The position numbers were made by a program, and so were the translations under genes. A DNA stretch of 64,000 bases from Dermanyssus gallinae (Eukaryota; Arthropoda; Arachnida; Mesostigmata; Dermanyssidae): the NCBI GenBank assembly GCA_003439945.1, contig QVRM01002755.1, forward strand, positions 1,505,001 to 1,569,000, given 5' to 3'. The notes below the pieces were generated by a model. It searched no databases. It was not told the origin of the DNA and saw only the letters and a list, made by a program, of their open reading frames with translations. Each line of letters opens with the position of its first letter. The stretch's first letter is position 1. Of the stretch, positions 13,480-24,712 are shown piece after piece.

Positions 13480-13779
13480 GTGACGTTTAAAGACTCTCTA
13501 CATACAGCGAGCTCCCTTCGTACGTTTGTCAGTTGGTTCCCGTACCTAGGGTTACTCGTGTCATCTAATGGTCACAGGATAACCGTGCAAATCTCAGAAA
13601 GGTGCCGAAAGATACTCGCAGTGAAAGCGCTTTGTTCACCGCGCTTTGAACGTTCCGTGCAGTCCGTTAGACTCCAAGACAGGGAGTCTAACGGACTCCA
13701 ACTGTCCGTTGAGGTTTTGCAGCGGCGGCGATTTAAGCTAGCAGCAACTAACGTCTTCTCCGAAGTCAACGGCCATTGA
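13480..13779 (+). pseudogene. F1 LINE relic (post-RT region, internally deleted)
   Basis: The frame contains FVSWFPYLGLLVSSNGHRIT followed by QISERCRKILAV, corresponding to the NNFKYLWVILPTNGRSF and DRARRALVAS segments of the 5.3-kb copy. It ends with VLQRRRFKLAATN, corresponding to DLKRKFKLHSTAA. The intervening 60 or so residues are replaced by a 15-bp inverted repeat at 13661-13697. Confidence 0.65.
13661..13697. repeat. 15-bp perfect inverted repeat, 7-nt loop, inside F1 relic
   Basis: Left arm AGTCCGTTAGACTCC (13661-13675), right arm its exact reverse complement (13683-13697). It lies where other F1 copies have RT thumb sequence, so it probably marks a fold-back duplication or a repair event. 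Confidence 0.8.
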
Positions 13780-14330
13780 GAGCAGAAATTTGCTGAACAG
13801 TCTTTAGAAAACCGGGCGATGTGCAACAGCAGCTGGAGGTATGTTCCGACCACGGAAACAGCCACCTTGTTGCCCGCTACGCAACACACAGCTTTCTATA
13901 TAAGCTGTGCAGGGAAACGGGCAGGCATGGTCTAATTTGGTGATCTTGTGACAGAGTCCCTTTTATTATGTGCATACTTATGATGTCATATGTACGACCA
14001 CAGTGATTCTAACAACTACCAGCAGAGGCGAGTAAATTATAGTTCATTGATCAACCAGACTAGTGAAGGAGAACGTGAATGTACCGAACTCCTGCCGTTG
14101 CCGTCAATCAGGACCGATCTAAATCCTGAAGACCGCATTCCATATAAGATGAATTGAATAGCGGGAGATAACGTGAACATGCCTCCCACCAAAGTATGGC
14201 CCACGACCTCGTTTGAGCTGCTAAGCCTGCACTCAGCTACGGTCTAGTCTAGAAACCAGCCGGCTCAAGATGATCGAGTGGGGAAGTACAGGTCGTCTAT
14301 AATCATCGTGTAGACTGTATCCGTGTCACG
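13780..14330. other. Unassigned, probably LINE 5' region
   Basis: Precedes the endonuclease part of the next F1 relic in the right orientation, but no motif was recognised. Confidence 0.3.
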
Positions 14331-16075
14331 CTGGCCGACACTAATGTTATCGCATTACAAGAATATCCTGCGCCTACACCACATAGCGAGAAATAGGAGC
14401 CAATCTTTGATTTGGTAGGCATGTTAACCAACAGATCTCTGTGCGGTGATCCAAAGTACCCCAACAGACTTCTACTGCTGAGTTGTGGACCTTCTAACTG
14501 ACTTGACATCCATCGGGCACACCGGCCATTCTACGATTGATTACTTTGGAGTGAATACGAGCCGTACCGCCATTACAGAGTCACACATCTGGGTAGAAAT
14601 CATTTCGTAAGCAAAGGTTTTCAGCGTAAAGCACACGCGAGCATAACGATTGACTGTCGAATCGAGCACGCTTTCCTGAACGCGGCCGGGCGAAAAGCTC
14701 TTTCACGTAACCTGGATGCTAACACGCTTTTCTGATATTCTCACGGGGCTTTGTGGATACCTGCGGACGCAGAGGTAGAGACATACGCACAGTGCCTCAC
14801 TGAGATACTCCAAGTATCAGTGAAACTACAACCTACTCAAACAGCGAGCCTATGGTTCAATCGACAGTGCCGTCTGGTCAGAGAATCCGCGACTTCATTA
14901 GACTGCTGGCTTTAATGCACCCCGCCACAAAAGCCACTGGCTAATAATACATTTGGAACAATTACGAAGAAGACGTACTTACAGAGCCGGGGATTGACGA
15001 GAAGCAGTGCTGTAAGTGATCCTAAGCCTGTGCTTCCCTCGTTATGGAGGGGCAGAAAGCAGCGTATGCTCCAATCTACTATCCTCTCCTCATTAGATGC
15101 CGGGACGAGTTTCTGGAGAGCGTAAACGCCATCCCTGAACAACACGGCTTTCGGGCAAGACTTTCGACACCGAGAGAGTTTTACATACTTCCCTCGGGTC
15201 TACAAATGCCCAAGAGCGGCTGGGTAAATGTATAAATGCGGTATTTGTAAACTCTAGATTCTGCAACTCCCGACGAGATTCTAGCCATCGTAGCACGTAT
15301 TGGAGTAACCTCCATAACCGCCAAGTGGCCAAAATCCAAACCGTTGCCGTGGTTTGGTGCAAGGACATGACGGTTACCCCGCCGCCGTTCTCAGTTCTCT
15401 TAAGGGGTCTGTCGGACAGGAAAGGAGGAGTCAGAAACCTGGTGAAGATGCTCATTGGCGCTGACGGTCTGGTCAACGAGTTGTTTTTAAGTTCAATAGA
15501 TCGTTGTCTCTATCCGACCTTTCCTTACCTCTATTTGACTTCTTTCCATACCTTACACTAACAGGGACAGCCAGCACCCGATCCTTTTTCACTCATGTAA
15601 GAGCGAAGCGCAGGGAAGCCCTCACCACGCTGTTAGTCGTCAAAGAACCACAACTGCTGTCACTGAAAACGGACCTCCGGGTCTTTGATATGAAGGTCGC
15701 ATCGGTAGCATCATATGGAGAGCAGGTAATACGGGAAAATCTTACAGTCAATTAACTAAGAATCGCCAATCGGACCAAGGTGTCGTTCCTAAAGCGCGCT
15801 CTAGGCTTTCCTCGTAGCGCTCACAACAAGATCAAGTTGACAAAATGATGTCAACTCGATATTTCTCAGCTGCGGAAATAAGCGCATCAAAACACGTCAA
15901 GACACGTTGTGGCCCGCTTTGCTATATACATGGCTACTATCACGTGCTATGCCAACAATCAAGTTTCCACAAGCCAACCGTTGCGTGTGATTGTCGAAGG
16001 TGCGGAGAAATGTGCTCGCACCACCATGTATTAAAGTGCAACCATGTCCAATCCTTTAATGCGCTAGCGCAATAG
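14331..16075 (+). pseudogene. Most complete F1 LINE relic: APE endonuclease, RT, C-terminal Cys/His region
   Basis: Parts occur in canonical order. Endonuclease: LADTNVIALQEYPAP at 14331 (the ALQE motif of APE-type LINE endonucleases) and GHTGHSTIDYFGVN near 14534 (the STIDYF motif). Linker: SLWFNRQCR. RT: IPEQHGFRARLS near 15131-15163, then VKMLIGADGLV, where the catalytic Tyr-Ala-Asp-Asp has become Gly-Ala-Asp-Gly (15457-15468). Post-RT: STRSFFTHVRAKRREAL and VASVASYGEQVI at about 15565-15735. C-terminus: YIHGYYHVLC and CRRCGEMCSHHH, ending at a stop at 16073-16075. Many stops and frame changes make it non-functional. It is the reference copy for the domain order of the family in this window. 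Confidence 0.8.
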
Positions 16076-17574
16076 ACTACATTTTTCACGCTCCACTGTT
16101 TGTTTGTATGTATACCATGCGGTATTCCTTGCTCGGCAGTGAACTAAATTAATTAATGTATTATGTGCTCTTCCCTGTGTGGTTTAGGGATGCAATACGG
16201 CCATTGCTAAAATTATAAGGTAAATAATGCCAAGCATCCAGGGAGGCAGCTAGGCAATTTTTTAAGTGTCATTGAGAAGCATATATTATCACGTCAGGGA
16301 ACATCTAAATTATGTAGATTTTCTTGTTCTAGTTACTACGAGTGATGATGGACTCGCGCTACAGAGCTGGTCCATGCTAACACGCAAGAGGTTATTGATT
16401 CCATAAAAAATAAACGAATTTTGGGTTGATGTCCTTCTTGAGTTGAAGTTGGAGGGAGTGACTACGTGAAGGCAGGTTGATATTAGAATATCCTAGCTCT
16501 GAGGGCCTATCTGCCCCTTATCCGTTTGGATTTACATATTAACGTTTGAATTCACATGTTTAAAGCATTTATTTTTTAACGTTTTATTTGATTTAAACAT
16601 AATAACAATTTAAACGTTTTTAAATAAACTACTTTTACTTGGCGATTGCCTTCGCGGTTAATACCGCACTAACGTTCCGCATAGATTCATCAACAATTAA
16701 ATCCCTATACAAAAGCACCAGTTCATGAAAAAAGGTTATGGAGACATATTTGTACTTGTTGCAAGCACGGATATAAATCAACCTTACAATTTTGCCCCTC
16801 ACCTTCAACAGACGGAATTTTCAGAGCTTAACATTTTCTACCAGAGCACATCTCAAAACATTGCTTAGTAGCAATCACTATATCTTAAATTGCCAATGGT
16901 CTGGGCCTGTTACTAAATTAAAATTGAACGGGGATTTATTCCAGGAACTTCAGCACTGTCGGACACTACAGCCCTGTGAAAAAAAATCTCGCTTTGATGC
17001 GTTGGTTTATTAATGCTTGCCAGGCAGAAAAACACTGAGACAGATAATCGGCCTGTTAAACTAGTGCAAGTTAGAAGACATTAGAAGAGCTATTTAGCGG
17101 CTCTCACTTACTCTTCAGGCCATCTGGCTGGGAATCAGTCTCTTCTATTCGCTGCTACTAGATCTCCTTAGATATTTAAAAAGGTCGAAATCGACCACTT
17201 GATGTTGCGGGCAATAATCTAAGACGTTTCCATGTTTCTTTCCGTAGTAACCAACCATCTGTGATTCAGCTTGCTAGCAGCAGCGTATATTATCATCGTT
17301 TATTTCACTTAGACTACGTTTATACAGGCCAACAATTGTTGTGCTCTGAACCTCGCTGTTTACTCCTCCAGCGAGAAAGAAACTGAAGTAAGCGCCGCAC
17401 AGCCAACTGCTTAATGTCATTTAACGAACTAATACGAGGAATGCCGATAGATACACGCACTTTAATCCTCGTATAGTACAGTATTATATATATTGTTTAT
17501 TTCGCAATAACATTGCATTTCAAGATGGTACATAATTATGATACAATTCATTCATTTTATACAATTTGAACACT
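16076..17574. other. No recognisable gene
   Basis: AT-rich. It may include the 3' UTR of the preceding LINE, but no poly(A) or terminal microsatellite was identified. A short frame at 16792-17013 is featureless. Confidence 0.4.
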
Positions 17575-17922
17575 TCAGCGACCGTCCCACCGGGCAAAAA
17601 AGTGCAAAGACCGCCGATGCTTCTGGCAACTCGCTGCGTGGTATTTAGCGCATATATGCGAGCAGAACCGGCAACGACATTGATCGCCAACTTGGTGAAA
17701 TCCTTGGGTCGAACATACCAAGTGATGATAGCCATGCACAGTGTATCTTGTGTACACGTGCCGGCTAGTGCATGCCATTCCATCCCAAAGCTCCCGGGCG
17801 AGGTACACAGCCAATTGCGCTACCTCTGCCGAGGCCTCGGTTACTTTTCCCTGCCACTCCAACAAAAATTGCTGAAGTGGTCCTGTAATAGGTGACCTAA
17901 GCCTGACTCTGATTGTTTCCAC
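17575..17922 (-). pseudogene. Antisense F1 LINE relic: C-terminal Cys/His domain, open frame kept
   Basis: A 115-codon frame on the minus strand contains TVHGYHHLVC, then GFHQVGDQCRCRFC, SHICAKYHAASC. It aligns with the 15.9-kb copy (IHGYYHVLC, SSFHKPTVACDCRRC, EMCSHHHVLKC) and with the 5.9-kb copy. This is the least damaged example of the putative zinc-binding C-terminus: HG[FY]-aromatic-H-x2-C, then CxCxxCxxxC, then YHxxxC. The upstream part of the frame (TGPLQQFLLEWQGKV) is not recognisable. Element orientation is opposite to its F1 neighbours. Confidence 0.7.
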
Positions 17923-19448
17923 TGCTGGCCCGCAACCCGCAATATAGTACAGTATTCACGCATACCAGTGATGGGCATTCGTTCGTACTATACCGCTGTT
18001 TCCATGTCTAAAATACACTTGCTGTAAAAAAATTATTTCTATTAACATATGCTTTTCTAATAAACAGTCCGTATCTATAATTTTGGAGTTATTTCCCCAC
18101 GAAAGCACCTTCTAACAGACCGTAGTACAAACTTGGTCCACAACAACTTATTCGTAAATCATAGCGACTAGCCATCGTTATTTTTTTTCTTTTAAACATA
18201 GAAAGTAGTTGAAATCAATTTAGATTAAATTGCCAGGTATTTGTATATTTATTGATACACAAAGATTGCGTCGCTACACGTTCGGTAGGGTGTTTGGTTT
18301 TTGTCCAAGAGCATTGTCATTGAATTGACATAAGCTTCACGCTGTTGCATAGAATGAGAAATGTGCGCGTTTGCATCATCTCTAGATCACCTGTTCCGAT
18401 TTACACCACTTCTTCGCTGTATTTAGCACCACTACGGCATTCCCCTCTATATGCCGATGAAAACAAGTTGGCAGAAAAGCCTTTAAACCTGAGCATACCC
18501 GTTTGCGGCGAATAGTGGATCTGAGACGTTGTGCAACAAGTTAGCGAGCCCTTCAGAATCCTCCACCAGGTGCCGACGGCCCATGCGGTGTCTGGGTTTT
18601 AAGTCTAAAACCTACACAGACGCGTACGAATGCATCATGTTGAAGGCTGTCCACAATCGTTAAGAGCCAGACGAACAACCACGTTTCTTTTTCTTGGCGG
18701 ACTGCAATTGTGCTCGTTCTTGCCATTTCTAGCTTATAAGTAGACAATCGGAACGCGCTCTCTGTGAGCCAATAATTCATATCTCGGTTTTTCCTGCAGC
18801 AGCGGACCCGTAGGGAGCTGACTGGCAGCTGATTGAAAAGTGTAAGTAAGACCATGCAATCCTGGGCTGAAGCGATGGGGAGGAACCCGGGATTTAATAT
18901 GTTTGTATGTTTTACACTGGTAGCTGCCAGGGGTGACGCACATGTATCATGCACTCCCTGAAACATCCGATAACATAAAAATAAATCAATAGGTGCGATC
19001 AAGCTGTGCGTGCACTCCGATAAAGTACGGAGACACAGTTTAAGGCACATGGCCTTGTGAAGATGCAGGTTCAACTCTACTTCTAATGTCACCACGACTG
19101 AGTGAGCCGCGAGTCAGTTGTCGGCATATTACCAGGACGTTTAACGTGGTAACTTCAAGAAGTCAACCGATTCGTTGAGAAGAATCGCCGAGATAGAGAA
19201 GAGGGCAGGTTTTAGCCGGCCACTCTGCTGAATGCCGGCCGCAGAGTGAATTAACTTCCTTTGAGTAGAAAATGGAATGGTTGCCGTGTGCTGGCCCTGC
19301 AAAGCCAAATTTCAATTTTGCACGCAGACCCTCTTACAGCAATCCTTTGTAAATGCAGGAACGGGCTAGGCAAGGCACGGAGCCATTCCTTTTCCTTCGA
19401 GCGCGAGAAGGGGGCTAGGAGAGGGGGTCTAATCTCTAGCAGGGGTCG
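17923..19448. other. No recognised gene; one unexplained 180-codon frame
   Basis: A 180-codon minus-strand frame (18553-19095) is the longest non-repetitive frame not assigned to a mobile element. I recognise no domain, signal peptide or membrane pattern in it, and it may be chance. Confidence 0.3.
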
Positions 19449-19620
19449 GGGTGGGTGGGTGGCTTCACCTCAGTGTGCTGACCACGGAAGCGATCGCGTT
19501 TTCAAATCCCAACGCTGGGTGGATAGCACCCACGACGTTTTCTTTTTGGGGATTTAGCTCACCTTAAAGTAAGGGACGGTGAAATCAGATCCTTCGGGGC
19601 TGGTAAGTGCTTTTCATTCA
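19449..19620 (+). mobile_element. tRNA-like head of a SINE (family S3), degenerate
   Basis: A-box-like TGGCTTCACCTCAGTG (19460-19475) and a B-box-like TTTTCAAATCCC (19499-19510) are spaced as in a tRNA gene, followed by CGCTGGGTGGATAG and a non-tRNA tail containing a TTCTTTTTGGGGATTT stretch. The B box has lost the G-G-T-T-C-G form, so it is neither a working tRNA nor an intact promoter. The GC-rich sequence after it (to about 19800) may belong to the same element. Confidence 0.5.
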
Positions 19621-20034
19621 ATGCTGCCGCCGCGACAACCCTGCCTGTGGTGAACGTATCCGGTAGCAGAACGGACAGGCTGGCTGCCACCGAGGCGTCT
19701 CCCTCAGAGAGTTGCGCAGTGGTCCACCGCGTGTGGTGCCCGCCCGGGAGTCAAGAGGTGTGGGGCGCCGGACCGCGAGGTTGGTCAAGTTGAGTAAACG
19801 GTAGCTTACAGATATGACATCGACCCATTGGGAGAGTAGAAACATCGCCAGCAGCAACTTGCTATGGTTACAGTCATTTCTGAAAGCTGGGGGTTAATTA
19901 TATTTTTTGAAGCCCCAACAGGTCCAATAGCCTGCCTAAGTCTGCATGACAAGCGCTGCCGGAATACCCATTGCAGGCGGCGGAGGGACACCACTGACTG
20001 TACAGCAGGTATAATATCCCACATTGACATAGCA
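19621..20034. other. GC-rich unassigned segment
   Basis: Higher GC than its surroundings up to about 19790. Possible continuation of the S3 element or of a LINE 5' region; no motif found. Confidence 0.3.
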
Positions 20035-20060
20035 AATATTGTGATGATTTATTAATCAGG

Positions 20061-20093
<33 letters not shown>

Positions 20094-20122
20094 TAAAAAT
20101 ATTGTGATAATTTATTAATCAA
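20035..20122. repeat. (TA)n flanked by a 22-bp direct repeat
   Basis: TA run at 20061-20087. The flanking ATTGTGATGATTTATTAATC (20038 on) recurs as ATTGTGATAATTTATTAATC (20100 on), so the microsatellite lies inside a small duplication. Confidence 0.8.
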
Positions 20123-21486
20123 ATCGTATATCATATTGTTGCCACTATGCTGATTCGAGCTGGCAACATTTGCGCTTACCTATTGATAAACTTCAACTGA
20201 TAGCCACAAGTTTCTACAGACTTGGACGCAAATTATTTTTCATTGCATGGGTACACATAGAAATGTCCCACACTTCTAAATGATGAATATCTGCTATCCG
20301 TACGTCTCACTTTCATGCTAAAAGCACTTTCTCGAGGACAATATATGACCCTCTTCTACAGCACAGCACACTCGCTTATTATTTTTGCTTTGATAATTTT
20401 CATGTAGAACTTGGCACAACTCTATTTTTGAAACAGTATGTGCGTCTTTTGAAAATATAGGGTCCATTCAAAACCGATTTTTGTCAATAATTGACCGCGT
20501 TAAACTGAAATAGACAAAAAGTGCAGAAATCGCGGTGTGAGAATGAGCATCATCTATCGGCTAGTGGCAGGTGGAAGATATTTGTATCTCACGATGCTAC
20601 GACTGAAGTGAAAGTTTTCAAAAAACTGTGTGACTGTCAGCGCCCAGTAGGTGCATTGCCCAGGTATTCTAACTATTCTGATTTTTAAGGCTACTTTATT
20701 TAACATTATTCTGACTCCCCTTCTCTTCGATGATGTAAATCTTTTAACACATGGAATTCAAAGGCGCTATTGACATAAACTTAACTTTTTTCTATTAGCA
20801 AGACTATAAAAGCTCAAATACGACGTGAATGAATTTAATCAACTACAAACAGTTTTTCCTACATGAGGGAAAATCGCAACATGACTTTACGAAGTGCATT
20901 CAGACCTTGGTGAAAATAGCTAGACCACGCGTACTTAAAAAGTGCCATTTAAAAAAGAAACAAATATTACACAGTTTTAATAAAAAACAATATTTATCTT
21001 ACTTGTGCGTATCTGAATAGTTATCTAAAACAATCAGCCATGAACAATTAAATCAAAATGTGTGCAGTACTAACGCTGTACATATATGATCAAAAGATTC
21101 GTTTAGCTGTGCAGCATTACGGCAAGTAAGTGTTTACCGCGTTAGCTTTTACGTATAAGAGGGATATAGTTAAGTGCTCCAATAAGTTTAAGATACGCAA
21201 GTTGCTCTGATTTTCAATTAATATATCAAAATATTTAGATTGGTGGTACGATAGTTTATATAATAGCTAAACAAATATTTCATTTTAATTACAGCTCTTG
21301 GTGCTAATTTTCTTCTCGGCTTAGCTGAGAGTTGTAGGGAATTAGGTTTAAGAGTGACGGAGAGCCCAATAAAATAGTTACTAAAGCATGCAAAGTCTGT
21401 ATAAACTGCGTATACTTAGCTTTGAAGGAGATCAGGCCCTCTAGGAATAGTACTAAAAGAAGCCTGTGTAAATATGTACATATGTA
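20123..21486. other. No recognisable gene
   Basis: AT-rich, stop-dense sequence, nothing recognised. Confidence 0.4.
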
Positions 21487-22450
21487 TATAAGTTGTCCGG
21501 CAAAAATTGAAGAGCCATATCGGGTTTTGTAGAGCCCGATAGACAAATGTTTTTTGCCAATGAATAATGGTCTCTGTTTCGGAGTGAGATTAAAATTGAA
21601 TGTGAAATTATGAAAACAACCTCCTCCCATGGATAAAGCGCACTGTTGTTTTCGTGAGAAAATTAGCTTCCTTTGAAGGATAAACGACGCCGGCTATAAA
21701 ATGTGACATCGTAAAAATTCGCAAAAATTCGCAAAAATTGTAATTTTTAGCTTTCATGCCCAGTACCTCAAAATCATAACCATACGACTATTCACAGCAC
21801 TTAAAGCTCATTGAAAAACATATCGAGTGCGCATTGCGTGACCGATCCGTGATTGCGTAGTAACTAGGGTTTTCCGGAGGGCTTGTCGAGATTGAGTGCA
21901 TGCGTAATCGATCCACTCCATCAAATCACTCGCCACAGCTCTAGAAGCTATTTAGATTGGTGGTGTAATAAAGCTTAATTAATAAACTTAAATAAAGGAA
22001 TAAAGCTTCATTATTACGCGTATCGTAATTATAGATGTGATATCAAAATGGTCGTCATGGGATGCGCATTTGCCTAAATGTGCTAGTTTTGGGCACTGTG
22101 GTCGCTAGGTCATTCGTGTGGCCACTTCTCACTCGTTTTGCCTATTAAGCCAAGGCAGCAGGCGTCCCGGACGGTACCACCGGGTGTCACCCAGGGCATT
22201 AACCGTCCGACCAGGGGGTCATTATGCAGCACATTCCCCCCGTATTGGCAATAGCCTTAACAGCCCTTGAATGGGCCACGACAGGATGACAATATAAATT
22301 CGTTGCCAACCAATCTCTATCGTATGCCTTGCCCCCCGTTAGATGGTCACGGGAGTGTTACTATTGGGAGTTTATACCGTCTGACTAACTTACATAGGGC
22401 TCGTGAAGGTCCGCGCAGCGCGCGGATGTCGCGCACCAGCGGACCAAAGC
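21487..22450. repeat. Dispersed repeat (about 0.9 kb), copy 1
   Basis: Shares several blocks in the same order with 35640-36510: TTTCGGAGTGAGA (21577/35738), AAAATCATAACC (about 21770/35970), CCAAGGCAGCAGGC followed by TCCC (22150/36209), and GGGAGTTTA followed by TCTGAC (about 22366/36437). No coding capacity is visible. Near 21720 an 11-bp unit (AAAAATTCGCA) is repeated. It may be a non-autonomous DNA transposon or a non-coding LINE part; ends not determined. Confidence 0.6.
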
Positions 22451-22789
22451 CGGTAAGTAGTTACTTCCGCAATAGGGATCCCAAAAATAGGGATATGATT
22501 TTTAGGTATTAGACGTGAAAGCTAATAAAAAAACTAAACTTTTTGCAAGCTCTTTTCTAAACGACCATGTCGTTGGCTTTTACAGACGCAACGTTATGCT
22601 TTGATGGGAAGACTGGTTGTCTTGCAATCGCACATTTGGTGCTGCCATGCCCGGCAACAACACCAGTGTCACAGATCTAAGTAATTTCACTATCACGTCT
22701 CCGATTTAAGATATTCCATTAGTAAAAATAGTTGCTTTGACGAGGTCTACAATGTCCAATATCGCTTTTAAAAATCGGGCACTCTATAC

Positions 22790-22790
<1 letters not shown>
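22451..22790. other. No recognisable gene
   Basis: Nothing seen. Confidence 0.4.

Positions 22791-22828
<38 letters not shown>
22791..22828. repeat. (TA)n microsatellite
   Basis: Uninterrupted TA run. Confidence 0.95.
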
Positions 22829-22830
<2 letters not shown>

Positions 22831-23189
22831 GTTCAGCCGCTAGTAATCTCGACGCAACGAGCGATGCTAGAGATGAACTTCGTTTCATTATAGATAGTCA
22901 AAAAGCACGATTGCTGACCAAAAGACGAACAGAAGACGAGGACAACCAATCTATCGAATCTTGAAAGCAGACGAAGTCCTTTTGCTCGCTGCCGCTTGTG
23001 GATGACGTTGTGACCTTAAACCTCTCTACCGTTAGCGCTTTTATTGTCGCGCTTGTGGTGCCGGTCAATGTCAAGGTCGACATGACCGCCATGGCCTTCG
23101 TTGTCACCCTGGCAACATCACTGTTCTCGTATCCAGGCGTCGTGACCACGCTAGCTGACCACGGCTGGCCTTGTGGTAACAACTAGCGG

Positions 23190-24110
23190 CGGCGGCTGCA
23201 ACAACAACAACAGCAGAAACAACAACAACAACATTAACAACAACAACAATCACAACAACAGCAACAACCACTACAACAACAACAACCACTACAACAACGA
23301 CGACTACTATTGTTGTATCACAGCACAGCAACGACCAATAGTGTTGTAGCACAGCAAGCGAGCGAGCCACGGCCGGGAAGGCACAGCCAAGCGTGCTCCT
23401 TTCGGCGTTCGTATGTCGTTTCCGCAGGGAGGGTGCGATGTTCTTCCTCCCCATGCTGTGCCTTCCAGCCTTCGGCCGCCGTCCAGTGGGACGGCCCGGC
23501 GTTCCTCTGTGTATTCCTCGTCTTTTTCTTCTTCTGTGTACGGGTGTATGTAGTCTTTTGTAGGACGCGTGTGTATGATTGTGTGTTTGTGTGTGTTGTG
23601 AGCGAGCGAGCGAGCACGCGCTTGCATGTACAACATAGCAGAGCCGCGCGGGCAGACTATTGTGCATTCGTGACGATGTGTGCAAGGCGGGCGGAACGAA
23701 CCCTGTTTTATGACCTTTTTCTGCAATCCCTGTAGGCTGGCTGGCTGGTTGGCTGGCAGGCAGCATCTGCACAAGCACAAGCTGCCGATGCTGAACCCCG
23801 GCCGTCTTCTGCTGCTCATTCCCGCCTTTGCTCCCGCTTGCTTTCCTCCCACGCGCTCTCACACGTAAACGTGCCTACGTACAAACGTACATAGGCACGT
23901 ACATACATACATACAAAGCTGCTGCTGTACAGATGCAGCGCCGCCGTATGCAGGCCTCGCTGTCGGCGCCTTTCATTCTGGCTTGCCAGGCTGTCCCCGA
24001 AGATACGAATGGCCCTGGCCGGCGACCAGCAATTCTGCGGCGGCGGTGAAGGCGGTCGCAGCAGCAGCACCTCGTACCGCTACCTCGCTTCACGATCCCG
24101 ACAGTGTTGT
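23190..24110. other. GC-rich block with (AAC)n, possible regulatory/5' UTR region
   Basis: Begins with imperfect ACA/AAC repeats (23198-23312), then GC-rich sequence with GCGAGC repeats (about 23600) and GTAC/ATAC repeats (23878-23912, including an imperfect hairpin with arms of about 13 bp). The 252-codon minus-strand frame across it is mostly Val repeats from GTT triplets and is not credible as a gene. CpG- and triplet-rich blocks like this often surround host promoters, but no exon is proven. Confidence 0.3.
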
Positions 24111-24514
24111 TGTTACTTCACTTGATCCCTACTTTTCTTTACTCTCCTTATTCATTGACGTATTGTTTGCTATTGTTGTTGTATCAACTTGTTTAACGTT
24201 ATCGTTGCTTACGAATAAGGGTATGCTGTCCAGTACGCTGCTCTCAGTCGTATACATGTGTGTGTCTACATAATACAGACGATTCCTACAGCTAGATGTA
24301 TGCACAACGCGAAATGCCACACTTAATTTTCTATACACTACCCACAAATAAAATTAGAAATCCTACCCATACAAATGCGCTATTGACGCTGTACGTTTCA
24401 ACGTAGTCTGCAACCTGTAAACTATAGATACTGTAGAGATTACAAAAAATATATATATAAAACGACACTTGGTTATAACTAAACTCTTTATTCAAAAGCA
24501 ATTATTAGAAGCCT
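24111..24514. other. No recognisable gene
   Basis: Nothing seen. Confidence 0.4.
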
Positions 24515-24712
24515 TAGCATAACTATTCTATTGTTTGGTTCCCCGCATAAACTGTCCTGGAATTCCTGTGGCTGTGATAGAGAGTTCGTTCACCACTCTA
24601 TCCTTCAGTTTGCCGTCCGCGTTAAAACGCCTCTCTTTGAGATGCTTTTTAGCGGACTAAAGTGATGGGAGTCACAGGGCGTCATGTCCGGGCTGTAGGG
24701 CGTATGCTAATG
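24515..24712 (-). pseudogene. mariner-type transposase remnant (C-terminal part)
   Basis: On the minus strand 24671-24700 reads PYSPDMTPCD, the third-aspartate block of mariner transposases (PYSPD, then C/S-D). HHFSPLKSISKRG follows in frame, then after a frameshift RFNADGKLKDRVVNEL, matching the usual RFN(S/T)D.EL...V region. The first two catalytic Asp blocks were not found. Sequence at 24.80-24.87 kb can be read as ADIHRRMVATHLDG, which resembles the N-terminal helix-turn-helix of mariners, so this may be an internally deleted copy. Terminal repeats not found. Confidence 0.6.

Noticed and set aside
18553..19095. 180-codon minus-strand frame as a host gene
   Set aside because: No recognisable domain, no intron/exon signals that I can defend, and shadow frames of similar quality overlap; left unassigned.
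23104..23862. 252-codon minus-strand frame
   Set aside because: Half is poly-Val from GTT triplets; overlapping frames on both strands are also open; no domain.
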